Of a DNA stretch of 64,000 nt, positions 8,264 to 16,362 are shown piece after piece. The stretch covers positions 1 to 64,000 of the forward strand of contig JADYUL010000003.1 in assembly GCA_021531795.1 (NCBI GenBank), in the 5' to 3' direction. Under the pieces are notes generated by a model. The model ran no database searches and was not told the DNA's origin. It worked only from the letters and a program-made list of their open reading frames with translations. The DNA comes from Lacrimispora saccharolytica (GTDB lineage Bacteria > Bacillota > Clostridia > Lachnospirales > Lachnospiraceae). Each line of letters begins with the position of its first letter. Positions within the stretch are counted from its first letter, which is position 1. A program made the translations under genes and the position numbers.

Positions 8264-10315
8264 ATGAAGAACAGAGTGAAAACGAAGGGTTCATTCAGGA
8301 CCTTATTTTCTATAGGACTGTATTTGGGAATACTAATGATATTGGTTAATGTGGGAGTATGGAGCGTTAACAACAGGGCAGGTATGCTTATGGCCTGCTT
8401 TACTGCCTTCTACATGCTTGTAATGGGTATCATGGTCTTCTACAACAAGCCTGTGGTAATGAATGAGCTTGTGAGTTTTGCTACGGAATATGGTCAGATT
8501 CAGAGGAAACTGTTGCGTGAGCTTGAACTTCCGTATGTCCTTTTGGATGAGGACGGCAGGGTCATGTGGACTAATAAGGCTTTTGAACAGCTCGTGCACA
8601 AGGGTAAGGGCTACAATAAGTCAATAACTTCCATTTTCCCGGAAATGACTAAGGATAAGCTGCCGGGAGAGCTGGATGATACGAGTCTGCAGATTAACTA
8701 TTCCGAGAGAGATTTCCAGGTTAGATGCCGCAAGATCCCGCTTAAGGATATGGCGAAAAACAGCGATATTCTGCAGTTTGGTGAGGACTACAACGGTTAT
8801 CTGATAGCAGTATATTTCTTCGAGGAGACGGCATTAAGGCTTGCTCTTCGTGAGAATGATGACCAGAGTCTGGCTGTTGCACTTCTGTACTTAGATAATT
8901 ATGATGAGGCACTGGAGAGCGTCGAGGAAGTCAGACGTTCGCTTTTGACAGCATTAATAGACAGAAAGATTAATAAATATATTGCAAGCCTGGATGGTAT
9001 TGCCAAGAAGATTGAGAAGGACAAATATTTGATCGTTCTCAGGAAGAAGTCCGTGACCGCTCTTAAGGAGAACCGTTTCGATATCCTTGAGGAGGTCAAG
9101 ACTGTTAACATCGGTAATGAGATGGCGGTGACTATCTCAATCGGTGTAGGACTTGACGGACTGACCTATTCGCAGAACTATGAGTTTGCCCGTACAGCGA
9201 TTGACCTTGCCTTAGGTAGAGGCGGTGACCAGGCTGTGGTTAAGCAGGCTGATGAGATTACATACTTCGGTGGCAAGAGCCAGCAGGTAGAGAAGAATAC
9301 GAGGGTCAAGGCCCGCGTGAAGGCACATGCTCTCAGAGAGATAATTGCGGCTAAGGACAGAGTGATTATCATGGGTCACAGGAATGCGGATATCGATTCC
9401 TTCGGTGCCGCTGTCGGTATCTACAGAATCGCCCGAACACTTGATAGAAAGGCTCATATTGTTCTCAATGATGTTAGCACCTCGCTACAGCCTCTGTGTG
9501 ATATTTTCCTGGGTCAGGAAGATTATGAAGAGGATATGATTATCAATTCTGAGCAGGCAATGGATTTAGCCGGAGGTGGTTCGGTACTGGTGGTTGTTGA
9601 TGTTAATAAGCCAAGCATTACTGAGTGTCCGGAACTTCTGAAGATGTGTAAGAGTATAGTGGTTCTCGACCACCACAGACAGGGTACTGAGACTATTGAG
9701 AATGCGACCCTAAGTTATGTTGAGGCTTATGCAAGTTCATCATGTGAGATGGTAACTGAGATTCTGCAGTACATCTCAGACGGAATCAAGATTAAGTCAG
9801 GCGAGGCCGACTGTCTGTATGCCGGTATGGTTATCGATACCAATAACTTCATGACCAAGACCGGTGTCAGGACCTTCGAGGCTGCGGCTTACCTGCGTAG
9901 AGCCGGTGCTGATGTGACCAGAGTAAGGAAGCTCTTTAGAGATGATATTGCAGAATATAAGGCTAAGGCTGATTCGGTAAGACAGGCCGAGGTATACAGA
10001 GGAAACTATGCAATCAGCCGTTGTGAGCCTGGAGCTGAGGTTCACAGCCCTACGGTTGTCGGTGCTCAGGCAGCCAATGAGCTTCTAAATATCAAGGGAA
10101 TTAAGGCCAGCTTCGTATTCACCGAGTATCAGGAGATGATATATGTTTCAGCTCGTTCCATAGATGAGGTTAACGTTCAGGTCATCATGGAGAAGCTTGG
10201 TGGTGGCGGTCACATGAATGTGGCAGCAGTTCAGCTTGAGGGCATTTCAGTAGACGGTGCCATCGGCAAGCTCAAGGAATTACTCGATAAGATGATAGAA
10301 GAAGGAGAAATATAG
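8264..10315 (+). CDS. gdpP: Cyclic di-AMP phosphodiesterase GdpP (DHH/DHHA1)
   Basis: A 683-residue protein that hydrolyses cyclic di-AMP to pApA at the membrane. Two N-terminal membrane segments (about residues 14-60) are followed by a PAS-like domain (about 75-170), a degenerate GGDEF domain (about 175-310) and a DHH-DHHA1 phosphodiesterase. Catalytic motifs are GHRNADIDSFG (about 370), VVVDVNKP, LDHHRQG (DHH about 469) and GGGGHMNVAA near the C terminus. Length and domain order match GdpP/YybT. The stop codon is one base from the rplI ATG, so the two genes are coupled, as in many Firmicutes. c-di-AMP controls potassium uptake and envelope homeostasis in this phylum. Confidence 0.96.
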   Translation: MKNRVKTKGSFRTLFSIGLYLGILMILVNVGVWSVNNRAGMLMACFTAFYMLVMGIMVFYNKPVVMNELVSFATEYGQIQRKLLRELELPYVLLDEDGRVMWTNKAFEQLVHKGKGYNKSITSIFPEMTKDKLPGELDDTSLQINYSERDFQVRCRKIPLKDMAKNSDILQFGEDYNGYLIAVYFFEETALRLALRENDDQSLAVALLYLDNYDEALESVEEVRRSLLTALIDRKINKYIASLDGIAKKIEKDKYLIVLRKKSVTALKENRFDILEEVKTVNIGNEMAVTISIGVGLDGLTYSQNYEFARTAIDLALGRGGDQAVVKQADEITYFGGKSQQVEKNTRVKARVKAHALREIIAAKDRVIIMGHRNADIDSFGAAVGIYRIARTLDRKAHIVLNDVSTSLQPLCDIFLGQEDYEEDMIINSEQAMDLAGGGSVLVVVDVNKPSITECPELLKMCKSIVVLDHHRQGTETIENATLSYVEAYASSSCEMVTEILQYISDGIKIKSGEADCLYAGMVIDTNNFMTKTGVRTFEAAAYLRRAGADVTRVRKLFRDDIAEYKAKADSVRQAEVYRGNYAISRCEPGAEVHSPTVVGAQAANELLNIKGIKASFVFTEYQEMIYVSARSIDEVNVQVIMEKLGGGGHMNVAAVQLEGISVDGAIGKLKELLDKMIEEGEI

Positions 10316-10316
10316 A

Positions 10317-10766
10317 ATGAAGGTTATTTTATTACAGGATGTCAAATCTGTCGGTAAGAAGGGTGACATTATTGAAGCTAACGACGGATATGCAAGGAAT
10401 TTCCTCCTGCCCAAGAAGTTCGCAGTAGAGGCTACAGGCAAGAATCTTAATGACCTTAAGCTTCAGAATGCCAATAAGGAGAAAATCGCAGCCCAGGCAC
10501 TTGCCGATGCCGAGAGCTTTGCAGAGGAATTGAGTAAGAAGGAGATTGTAGTATCAATCAAGGCAGGCGAAGGCGGTAAGACCTTCGGTTCGGTATCAAG
10601 CAAGGAAATTGCCGCAGAATACAAAAAGCAGTGCGGTGTTGAAATTGATAAGAAGAAGATTGTACTTGATGAGCCGATAAGAAGCTTCGGCGCATATGAG
10701 GTTAAGATTAAGCTTCATCCAAAGGTAACAGGTACACTCAGAGTAAAGGTAACAGAGAGTAAGTAG
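10317..10766 (+). CDS. rplI: 50S ribosomal protein L9
   Basis: A 149-residue L9 protein. The N-terminal rRNA-binding domain opens with MKVILLQDVKSVGKKGD and contains NDGYARNFLLPKKFA. A connecting helix leads to the C-terminal domain with GKTFGSVSSKEIA and GAYEVKIKLHPKV. L9 binds 23S rRNA near the L1 stalk and limits frameshifting. It sits between gdpP and dnaB, a conserved order. Confidence 0.98.
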   Translation: MKVILLQDVKSVGKKGDIIEANDGYARNFLLPKKFAVEATGKNLNDLKLQNANKEKIAAQALADAESFAEELSKKEIVVSIKAGEGGKTFGSVSSKEIAAEYKKQCGVEIDKKKIVLDEPIRSFGAYEVKIKLHPKVTGTLRVKVTESK

Positions 10767-10777
10767 GGGATAGAATT

Positions 10778-12124
10778 TTGGCAGAAGATATTGTCCTTAA
10801 GAGGACTTTACCTAACAGCATAGAGGCAGAACAGGCGGTAATCGGTTCGATTTTTATAGATGAAGAGGCTATTAATGTTTCATCAGAGATCATCACCCCC
10901 GCTGACTTCTTCAACAAGCAGTACGGGATTATCTACGGTGTCATGCTGGAGCTCTATCATGACAAGAAGAAAATCGATTATCTGACAGTTGCTGACAGGC
11001 TAAGAAGCAAGGAAGTGCCGGAGGATATGATCAACATCGAGTATCTGGTTAAGATCGTTCAGATGGTACCGACCTCGTCTAATATCAAGTATTATGCGGA
11101 GATTGTCTCATCCAAGGCTACGCTTAGGCGACTGATCAGGATGAGCGGCGATATTGAGAATACCTGCTACGAGGATAAGGAGCCTCTCGAGAAGATTCTG
11201 GAGGACACAGAGAAGAAACTTTATGAGGTTGTGCTTAAGCGCAATTCAGAGGAGTTCGAGCCCATCGGTGTGGCAGTAAACAGAACGATAGATGGTATTG
11301 AGGCGGCCTACAAGGCAGGCGGCAGCATAACCGGTATTCCATCGGGCTTCATTGACTTAGACTATATGACTTCCGGTTTTCACGGTTCAGAGCTTATCCT
11401 TATTGCGGCAAGACCTGCAATGGGTAAAACTGCTTTCGTACTGAATATAGCCCAAAATATGGCCTTTAAGCAGGGTAAGAACGTGGCGATCTTCTCGCTC
11501 GAGATGGGTAAGGAGCAGCTGCTTCAGAGATTATTCGCATTGGAAGGTAATATTGAAGCGGGTCATCTTAGAAATGGTAGACTGGATGAGGATGAGTGGT
11601 TCAAGCTGACAGAGGCTGCGGATACCATTGCAGATTCCAATCTGGTTATTGATGACAGTGGTGATATCAATGTCCAGAGCTTGAGAAGCAAGTGCAGGAA
11701 GTATAAGATGGAGCACGGACTGGATGTTATCATTATTGACTACCTTCAGCTTATGAGCGGCGGCGGCAGGAATGAGAGCAGACAGCAGGAGATATCTGAG
11801 ATTTCAAGATCGCTTAAGCTGCTGGCAAGAGAGCTTAACATCCCTGTAATTGCCTTGTCACAGCTGTCTCGAGGTGTTGAGTCAAGACCTGACAAGAGAC
11901 CTATGATGAGTGACCTCCGTGAATCGGGTGCGATAGAGCAGGATGCCGATGTTGTAATGTTCATCTACAGGGATGACTATTATAACAAGGATACAGAAAA
12001 GAAGAATATATCGGAGATTATTATCGGTAAGCAGAGGTCCGGTCCTGTCGGAACCATTGAACTTGCCTGGCTTCCTGAGTATACCAAGTTCGGTAATCTC
12101 GAGAAGAGAAAAAATAATCAGTAA
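10778..12124 (+). CDS. dnaB: Replicative DNA helicase DnaB
   Basis: A 448-residue hexameric helicase that unwinds DNA at the replication fork. The N-terminal helical domain begins with LPNSIEAEQAVIGSIF and binds primase. The RecA-like domain carries Walker A ARPAMGKT (about 211-218), Walker B VIIIDYLQLM, and the LSQLSRGVESR and ESGAIEQDADVV motifs. The start is TTG, preceded by AGGGGA, eleven bases after rplI. There is no intein. A bidirectional terminator follows directly. Confidence 0.97.
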   Translation: MAEDIVLKRTLPNSIEAEQAVIGSIFIDEEAINVSSEIITPADFFNKQYGIIYGVMLELYHDKKKIDYLTVADRLRSKEVPEDMINIEYLVKIVQMVPTSSNIKYYAEIVSSKATLRRLIRMSGDIENTCYEDKEPLEKILEDTEKKLYEVVLKRNSEEFEPIGVAVNRTIDGIEAAYKAGGSITGIPSGFIDLDYMTSGFHGSELILIAARPAMGKTAFVLNIAQNMAFKQGKNVAIFSLEMGKEQLLQRLFALEGNIEAGHLRNGRLDEDEWFKLTEAADTIADSNLVIDDSGDINVQSLRSKCRKYKMEHGLDVIIIDYLQLMSGGGRNESRQQEISEISRSLKLLARELNIPVIALSQLSRGVESRPDKRPMMSDLRESGAIEQDADVVMFIYRDDYYNKDTEKKNISEIIIGKQRSGPVGTIELAWLPEYTKFGNLEKRKNNQ

Positions 12125-12130
12125 AATAAA

Positions 12131-12156
12131 AAACCCCGGATCACTCCGGGGTTTTT
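12131..12156. terminator. Bidirectional terminator between dnaB and the ferredoxin gene
   Basis: ACCCCGG and CCGGGGT arms are flanked by A runs on the left and T runs on the right, so the hairpin can stop transcripts of both convergent genes. Confidence 0.88.
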
Positions 12157-12171
12157 ATTAAAAGGTTCAGA

Positions 12172-12339
12172 TTATTCTGAGATAGCGCCTACAGGGCACT
12201 GTCCTGCACATGAACCACAAGAGATGCACTTGTCTGCATCGATATCGAACTTGCCATCACCCATTGAGATAGCGCCTACAGGACACTGTCCCTCACATGA
12301 GCCACAAGCGATACACTGATCACTGATTGTATATGCCAT
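12172..12339 (-). CDS. 2[4Fe-4S] ferredoxin
   Basis: A 55-residue clostridial-type ferredoxin read by hand on the minus strand. It opens MAYTISDQC and holds two cluster-binding motifs, CIACGSCEGQCP and CISCGSCAGQCP, each ending in VGAIS, the internal duplication typical of the family. It shuttles electrons between pyruvate or hydrogen metabolism enzymes at low potential. An AGGAGG site precedes the ATG. It has its own promoter (12388-12416) and ends at the bidirectional terminator, so it is likely expressed apart from the upstream pfl genes. Confidence 0.96.
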   Translation of the reverse strand: MAYTISDQCIACGSCEGQCPVGAISMGDGKFDIDADKCISCGSCAGQCPVGAISE

Positions 12340-12387
12340 GTTAATACCTCCTTATATTGGTCCTTGGACCATTACGTTACCATTGTT

Positions 12388-12416
12388 ATTCTAATACATT
12401 TGATGTTGTTTAACAA
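12388..12416 (-). promoter_or_regulatory. Promoter of the ferredoxin gene, with a palindrome on the -35 box
   Basis: On the minus strand TTGTTA (12416-12411) and TAGAAT (12393-12388) are 17 bases apart. The -35 box lies inside the short palindrome TTGTTTAACAA (12406-12416), which could be a regulator site. A second inverted repeat, TGGTCC/GGACCA (12358-12371), lies in the 5' untranslated region. Confidence 0.6.
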
Positions 12417-12448
12417 GCGTTATTTCTAAACATCAGCTTAAATAATTA

Positions 12449-13207
12449 TTATTTCTTAGAATCATCCATTCTGCGTCTCTTAACGCCTTCCATGATCACC
12501 TGTCTCTTCTCCAGAGCCTTGCCCTTATCCATGGGTGGAACATCCTTGAGGACATAATCAATACCAAGATTCTCATACTTGGGCTTAGCCATGTCGTGAT
12601 ACGGCAGAACCTCAAGACCCTTAAGTGTATGGAGTCCGCCGATGAAGTATCCAAGCTTGTCAAGATATACATCATCATCCGTTATTCCGGGAACTACGAC
12701 GTGACGAATCCAGATATCAATGCCCTTGTCTGATAGAAGATTGGCAAAAGCTAATATTCCGTCATTGGGCTGGCTTGTCAGATCCTTGTGCTTCTCAGGG
12801 TCGATATGCTTGATATCAAGCATGACCAGATCTGTTAACTCAAGTACCTTATCAAGTTTGGCATTATATGCCTCATTACCGGGCTTATAGGTGATACCTG
12901 AGGTATCGATACAGGTATGAATGTTATTTTCCTTGGCAAGAGTGAAAAGCTCAAGAAGGAAGTCAATCTGAAGTAGAGGCTCACCGCCTGTAACGGTTAT
13001 TCCACCACCCTTATAGAAGCCCTCATTTCTCTTATATTGTTCAATGATATATGAAGCCTCCATCTCTTCACCGGCATTAACCGGCCAGGTATCCGGATTG
13101 TGGCAGTACTTGCATCTCATGGGACAGCCCTGGAAAAAGACGACATATCTTACTCCGGGTCCGTCTACCGTACCGAAGCTCTGTAATGAATGAATACGTC
13201 CTTTCAT
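12449..13207 (-). CDS. pflA: Pyruvate formate-lyase activating enzyme (radical SAM)
   Basis: A 252-residue radical SAM enzyme that installs the glycyl radical on pyruvate formate-lyase. The cluster motif CPMRCKYCHNPDTW places cysteines at 28, 32 and 35, followed by the SAM-binding GGGITVTGGEPLLQ stretch. Length and sequence are normal for PflA, with no extra ferredoxin domain. It is last in the minus-strand pfl cluster, downstream of the free glycyl-radical subunit and separated from it by a hairpin (13244-13272). In this locus its substrate would be the small protein encoded at 13304-13546. Confidence 0.95.
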   Translation of the reverse strand: MKGRIHSLQSFGTVDGPGVRYVVFFQGCPMRCKYCHNPDTWPVNAGEEMEASYIIEQYKRNEGFYKGGGITVTGGEPLLQIDFLLELFTLAKENNIHTCIDTSGITYKPGNEAYNAKLDKVLELTDLVMLDIKHIDPEKHKDLTSQPNDGILAFANLLSDKGIDIWIRHVVVPGITDDDVYLDKLGYFIGGLHTLKGLEVLPYHDMAKPKYENLGIDYVLKDVPPMDKGKALEKRQVIMEGVKRRRMDDSKK

Positions 13208-13243
13208 ACAATTCTCCTTGTTAATATAAGGTATTTAGTGAAG

Positions 13244-13272
13244 AAAGAGCCAGTGAAAACACTGGCTCTTTG
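13244..13272. terminator. Hairpin terminator between the glycyl-radical gene and pflA
   Basis: AAGAGCCAGTG (13245-13255) pairs with CACTGGCTCTT (13260-13270). On the minus strand it is followed by TTTCTTC. It probably reduces, rather than abolishes, transcription into pflA, since no clear promoter is seen between. Confidence 0.7.
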
Positions 13273-13303
13273 ATTACATATTAGTGTTTCTGTCGTACAA
13301 GAA

Positions 13304-13546
13304 TTACATAGCCTGATGGAATGTACGAGAGATAACATCTGCCTGCTGTTCAGGTGTAAGCTTAACGAAGTTAACAGCGTAACCTGATACACGGATTGTT
13401 AACTGAGGATAGTTCTCAGGATGAGCCTGTGCATCCAGAAGAGTATCTCTGTTAAGTACATTTACGTTAAGGTGATGGCCGCCCTTTGTAGCGTATCCAT
13501 CAAGTAAGTTAACCAGGTTATCAACCTGTGCTGAAGATGTAGCCAT
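13304..13546 (-). CDS. Free-standing glycyl-radical subunit of pyruvate formate-lyase (GrcA-like)
   Basis: An 80-residue protein that corresponds to the C-terminal tail of ordinary pyruvate formate-lyase. It starts at the equivalent of NLVNLLDGY, continues through [16 protein letters not shown] and PENYPQLTI, and carries the radical motif RVSGYAV with the radical glycine at position 55. It ends ISRTFHQAM like full-length enzymes. The large pfl protein at 13861-15900 ends just before this segment, so the two together make one complete enzyme. GrcA/YfiD proteins repair oxygen-cleaved enzyme in enterobacteria; here the same domain appears to be the only radical carrier. An AGGAGG-type site precedes the ATG. 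Confidence 0.93.
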   Translation of the reverse strand: MATSSAQVDNLVNLLDGYATKGGHHLNVNVLNRDTLLDAQAHPENYPQLTIRVSGYAVNFVKLTPEQQADVISRTFHQAM

Positions 13547-13573
13547 TTCTTTGTCCTCCTTAATTAATGTTTG

Positions 13574-13777
13574 TTATTTGTAATCATCAAGTCCCTGATG
13601 AAGTGTAGGAACGCTACATGCAAGAGGTGTACGAGAACAATCTGTACATCCCATTGTTTCCACTTCCTTGACCTCATCTGAAGAGTCATCCGAATATACA
13701 TTCACATGACCTACACCCTTGCTCATTCCTGAGTCAAGCTGCTTAACCAGATCGTTAATCATGTCTGCTTCATTCAT
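13574..13777 (-). CDS. Small radical-less relative of the glycyl-radical subunit, cysteine-containing
   Basis: A 67-residue protein of unknown function between the two parts of pyruvate formate-lyase. Residues 5-30 (INDLVKQLDSGMSKGVGHVNVY) resemble the start of the glycyl-radical segment ([21 protein letters not shown]), but the protein then diverges. The RVSGYAV motif is absent and the tail has CTDC plus a third Cys in PLACSVP. The start at 13777 is preferred over 13813 because AAGGGG lies upstream. It may be an assembly or protective partner for the split enzyme, or a decayed duplicate that gained a metal or redox site; this is inference. Confidence 0.75.
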   Translation of the reverse strand: MNEADMINDLVKQLDSGMSKGVGHVNVYSDDSSDEVKEVETMGCTDCSRTPLACSVPTLHQGLDDYK

Positions 13778-13812
13778 TGGTATCGTCCCCTTTCTTGTAA
13801 AATTTATTTCCA

Positions 13813-13832
13813 AGGGGTCTTCACAGACCCCT
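13813..13832 (-). other. Intercistronic hairpin in the pfl cluster
   Basis: AGGGGTC (13813-13819) and GACCCCT (13826-13832) form a strong stem between the large pfl gene and the 67-residue gene. There is no immediate T run, so an mRNA processing or stability role is more likely than termination. Confidence 0.5.
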
Positions 13833-13860
13833 CAGCAAACTTTAGTTATCGGCCTTACAA

Positions 13861-15900
13861 TTACTTGTTAAGGTCAAGCTCGATATCGCCTGAAACAACC
13901 TTCATGTCCTTACCAAGAGCGTCAGGAATGATTGTGAAGGTGTTAGAGATACCATCCTGTGAGTACTCAAATGGAAGCTTAGATACTGATGAAAGTGAAG
14001 CTACAGCACCATGAGTATCACGTCCGTGCATCGGGTTAGCACCGGGAGCGAAAGGCTGTCCCTTCTTACGTCCGTCAGGTGTGTTACCTGTTGCCTTACC
14101 GTATGTTACGTTAGATGTAATAGTAAGAACTGACATTGTAGGGAAGCTGTCTCTGTATGTATGATGACGTCTGAGCATCTTCATGAATGTCTCAACGAGG
14201 TCATGAGCAATCTTATCAGCTCTGTCATCATCGTTACCATACTTAGGGAAGTCACCTGTTGTCTCGAAGTCAACAATGATACCATCCTCATCTCTGATAG
14301 GCTTAACTGTTGCATACTTGATTGCACAAAGTGAATCAGTTACAACTGAAAGACCTGCGAAACCTGTTGCAAAGTAACGATATACATCTCTGTCATGAAG
14401 AGCCATCTGAGCTCTTTCATAGCAGTACTTGTCATGCATGTAGTGGATGATGTTAAGAGTATTAACATATACACCTGCTAACCACTCCATCATGTCTGTG
14501 TACTTGTCCATTACATCATCGTAATCAAGTACATCACCTGTTACAGGACGATACTTAGGACCAACCTGCTTCTTGGTAACTTCATCAACACCACCGTTAA
14601 GTGCGTAAAGAAGGCACTTAGCAAGGTTTGCTCTAGCTCCGAAGAACTGCATCTGCTTACCGATAACCATTGAAGATACGCAGCAAGCGATACCGTAATC
14701 ATCACCATGAGTAACTCTCATGAGGTCATCGTTCTCATACTGAACTGATGATGTCTGGATAGAAATCTTAGCACAATACTTCTTGAATGCCTCAGGAAGT
14801 CTTGTAGACCAGAGAACTGTAAGGTTAGGCTCGGGAGCTGCACCAAGGTTCTCAAGTGTATGTAAGTAACGGAATGACATCTTTGTTACCATGTGACGTC
14901 CGTCGATACCAACACCGCCGATTGACTCTGTAACCCAAACCGGATCACCGGCGAAAATCTGGTTGTACTCAGGAGTACGAGCGAACTTAACGCAACGAAG
15001 CTTCATGATGAAGTGATCGATGAACTCCTGAATCTGTTCCTCTGTGAATGTACCGTTCTTAAGGTCTCTCTCAGCGTAGCAGTCAATGAATGTAGATGTA
15101 CGTCCAAGTGACATTGCTGCACCGTTCTGCTCCTTAACTGCTGAAAGGTATCCGAAGTATGTAGCCTGGATAGCTTCCTGAACGTTGGTAGCAGGCTTAG
15201 AAATATCACAGCCGTAAGAAGCTGCCATTTCCTTCATCTGCTTAAGAGCAATGAGCTGCTCTGAAAGCTCTTCACGAAGACGGATAACGTCATCTGTCAT
15301 AACGAAGCCTGTTGACTCCTTCTGAGCTTCCTTATCCTCGATAAGTCTGTCAATACCGTAAAGAGCGACTCTTCTGTAGTCACCGATGATACGTCCACGT
15401 CCGTATGCATCAGGAAGACCTGTGATAACGTGTGATGAACGACAAGCTCTCATCTCAGGTGTGTAAGCATCGAAACATCCTGCGTTATGTGTCTTGCGAT
15501 GTGTTGAGAAAAACTCACTGATCTCAGGATCTACTGTATATCCGTTATCAGCACAAGCCTTCTCTGCCATTCTGATACCGCCGTATGGCTGCATAGAACG
15601 CTTGAATGGCTTATCTGTCTGGAAACCAACAATTGTCTCCTTGCTCTTGTCAAGGTAACCGGGACCATGAGATACGATAGTAGATACAACCTTTGTATCC
15701 ATATCAAGCACACCGCCTGCCTCACGCTCCTTCTTGGTTAAATCCATAACCATTGCCCAAAGGTCCTTTGTGTTCTGTGTAGGTCCTGCGAGGAAAGACT
15801 CATCTCCGTCATATGGAGTGTAGTTCTTCTGGATGAAATCACGTACGTTGATCTCATCTTCCCACTTGCCGCCTACAAAACCGTTCCATTCTGGTCTCAT
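13861..15900 (-). CDS. Pyruvate formate-lyase large fragment lacking the glycyl-radical segment
   Basis: A 679-residue formate C-acetyltransferase body. It opens with [19 protein letters not shown] and contains the active-site cysteine pair ACCVSSM (Cys406-Cys407) that carries the acetyl group. Full-length enzymes have about 740-760 residues; this one stops after [16 protein letters not shown] plus a short non-homologous tail (DIELDLNK), so it has no RVSGYAV glycine. The missing segment is encoded separately at 13304-13546. The reaction is pyruvate plus CoA to acetyl-CoA plus formate, in the cytoplasm. AGGAGG precedes the ATG, with a near-consensus promoter 66 bases upstream. Confidence 0.94.
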   Translation of the reverse strand: MRPEWNGFVGGKWEDEINVRDFIQKNYTPYDGDESFLAGPTQNTKDLWAMVMDLTKKEREAGGVLDMDTKVVSTIVSHGPGYLDKSKETIVGFQTDKPFKRSMQPYGGIRMAEKACADNGYTVDPEISEFFSTHRKTHNAGCFDAYTPEMRACRSSHVITGLPDAYGRGRIIGDYRRVALYGIDRLIEDKEAQKESTGFVMTDDVIRLREELSEQLIALKQMKEMAASYGCDISKPATNVQEAIQATYFGYLSAVKEQNGAAMSLGRTSTFIDCYAERDLKNGTFTEEQIQEFIDHFIMKLRCVKFARTPEYNQIFAGDPVWVTESIGGVGIDGRHMVTKMSFRYLHTLENLGAAPEPNLTVLWSTRLPEAFKKYCAKISIQTSSVQYENDDLMRVTHGDDYGIACCVSSMVIGKQMQFFGARANLAKCLLYALNGGVDEVTKKQVGPKYRPVTGDVLDYDDVMDKYTDMMEWLAGVYVNTLNIIHYMHDKYCYERAQMALHDRDVYRYFATGFAGLSVVTDSLCAIKYATVKPIRDEDGIIVDFETTGDFPKYGNDDDRADKIAHDLVETFMKMLRRHHTYRDSFPTMSVLTITSNVTYGKATGNTPDGRKKGQPFAPGANPMHGRDTHGAVASLSSVSKLPFEYSQDGISNTFTIIPDALGKDMKVVSGDIELDLNK

Positions 15901-15936
15901 TGCTAATGCCTCCTATAAAATGTTAATAGTTACATA

Positions 15937-15956
15937 AAGTATATGTACATGTACTT
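15937..15956. promoter_or_regulatory. Palindrome downstream of the pfl promoter
   Basis: An imperfect dyad with AAGTA and TACTT ends centred on the perfect palindrome GTACATGTAC (15945-15954). It lies between the pfl -10 box and the start codon, and shares the half-site GTACT/AGTAC with the dyad at 16004-16023. It is a candidate operator. Confidence 0.45.
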
Positions 15957-15965
15957 CGTGATTAC

Positions 15966-15994
15966 ATTATAGATTGCGTAAATAGGGCAGTCAA
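15966..15994 (-). promoter_or_regulatory. Strong promoter of the pfl cluster
   Basis: On the minus strand TTGACT (15994-15989) and a perfect TATAAT (15971-15966) are separated by exactly 17 bases. It reads into the large pfl gene. Confidence 0.85.
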
Positions 15995-16003
15995 GAAATA
16001 AGA

Positions 16004-16023
16004 ATGTACTTTTTTGAGTACAT
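16004..16023. promoter_or_regulatory. Inverted repeat upstream of the pfl promoter
   Basis: ATGTACT and AGTACAT arms (16004-16010 and 16017-16023) surround a six-base spacer, just upstream of the pfl -35 box. With the palindrome at 15937-15956 it brackets the promoter, as expected for a regulator-binding pair. The regulator is not identifiable. Confidence 0.5.
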
Positions 16024-16097
16024 ATATTATACTATTAGAGGTTATTGAACACGGGCACAATATGTAGTTATTGATGCACTAGATATAGGAGGTTATT

Positions 16098-16286
16098 ATG
16101 AAGATTACTAAAGATATGACAATCGGTGAGATTTTGAGTGCCAATCCCGCAGTTGCACCTGTACTCATGGAAGCGGGAATGCATTGCCTCGGCTGTCCTT
16201 CAGCTCAGGGAGAGAGCCTGGCAGAGGCTGCCTTCGTTCACGGTATGGACATCGATGCACTTATGGCTAAGATTGAAGCACTCTAA
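16098..16286 (+). CDS. DUF1858 domain protein
   Basis: A 62-residue protein made of one DUF1858 domain: [24 protein letters not shown] with a CxxC pair, then [12 protein letters not shown]. The domain occurs alone or fused to redox proteins such as hybrid-cluster protein relatives and ScdA-like proteins; its exact role is unknown, and a redox or cluster-related function is assumed. AGGAGG sits seven bases before the ATG. It is transcribed divergently from the pfl genes and ends at a bidirectional terminator. Confidence 0.88.
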   Translation: MKITKDMTIGEILSANPAVAPVLMEAGMHCLGCPSAQGESLAEAAFVHGMDIDALMAKIEAL

Positions 16287-16316
16287 GATAGTTTTGATAA
16301 GCAAATACTGTATATG

Positions 16317-16349
16317 AAAACAGCTCCGACAAGATTCGGAGCTGTTTTA
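16317..16349. terminator. Bidirectional terminator between the DUF1858 gene and mecA
   Basis: AAAACAGCTCCGA pairs with TCGGAGCTGTTTT around a six-base loop, with A/T-rich flanks on both sides. It serves both convergent genes. Confidence 0.88.
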
Positions 16350-16362
16350 CATTAATACTAAG

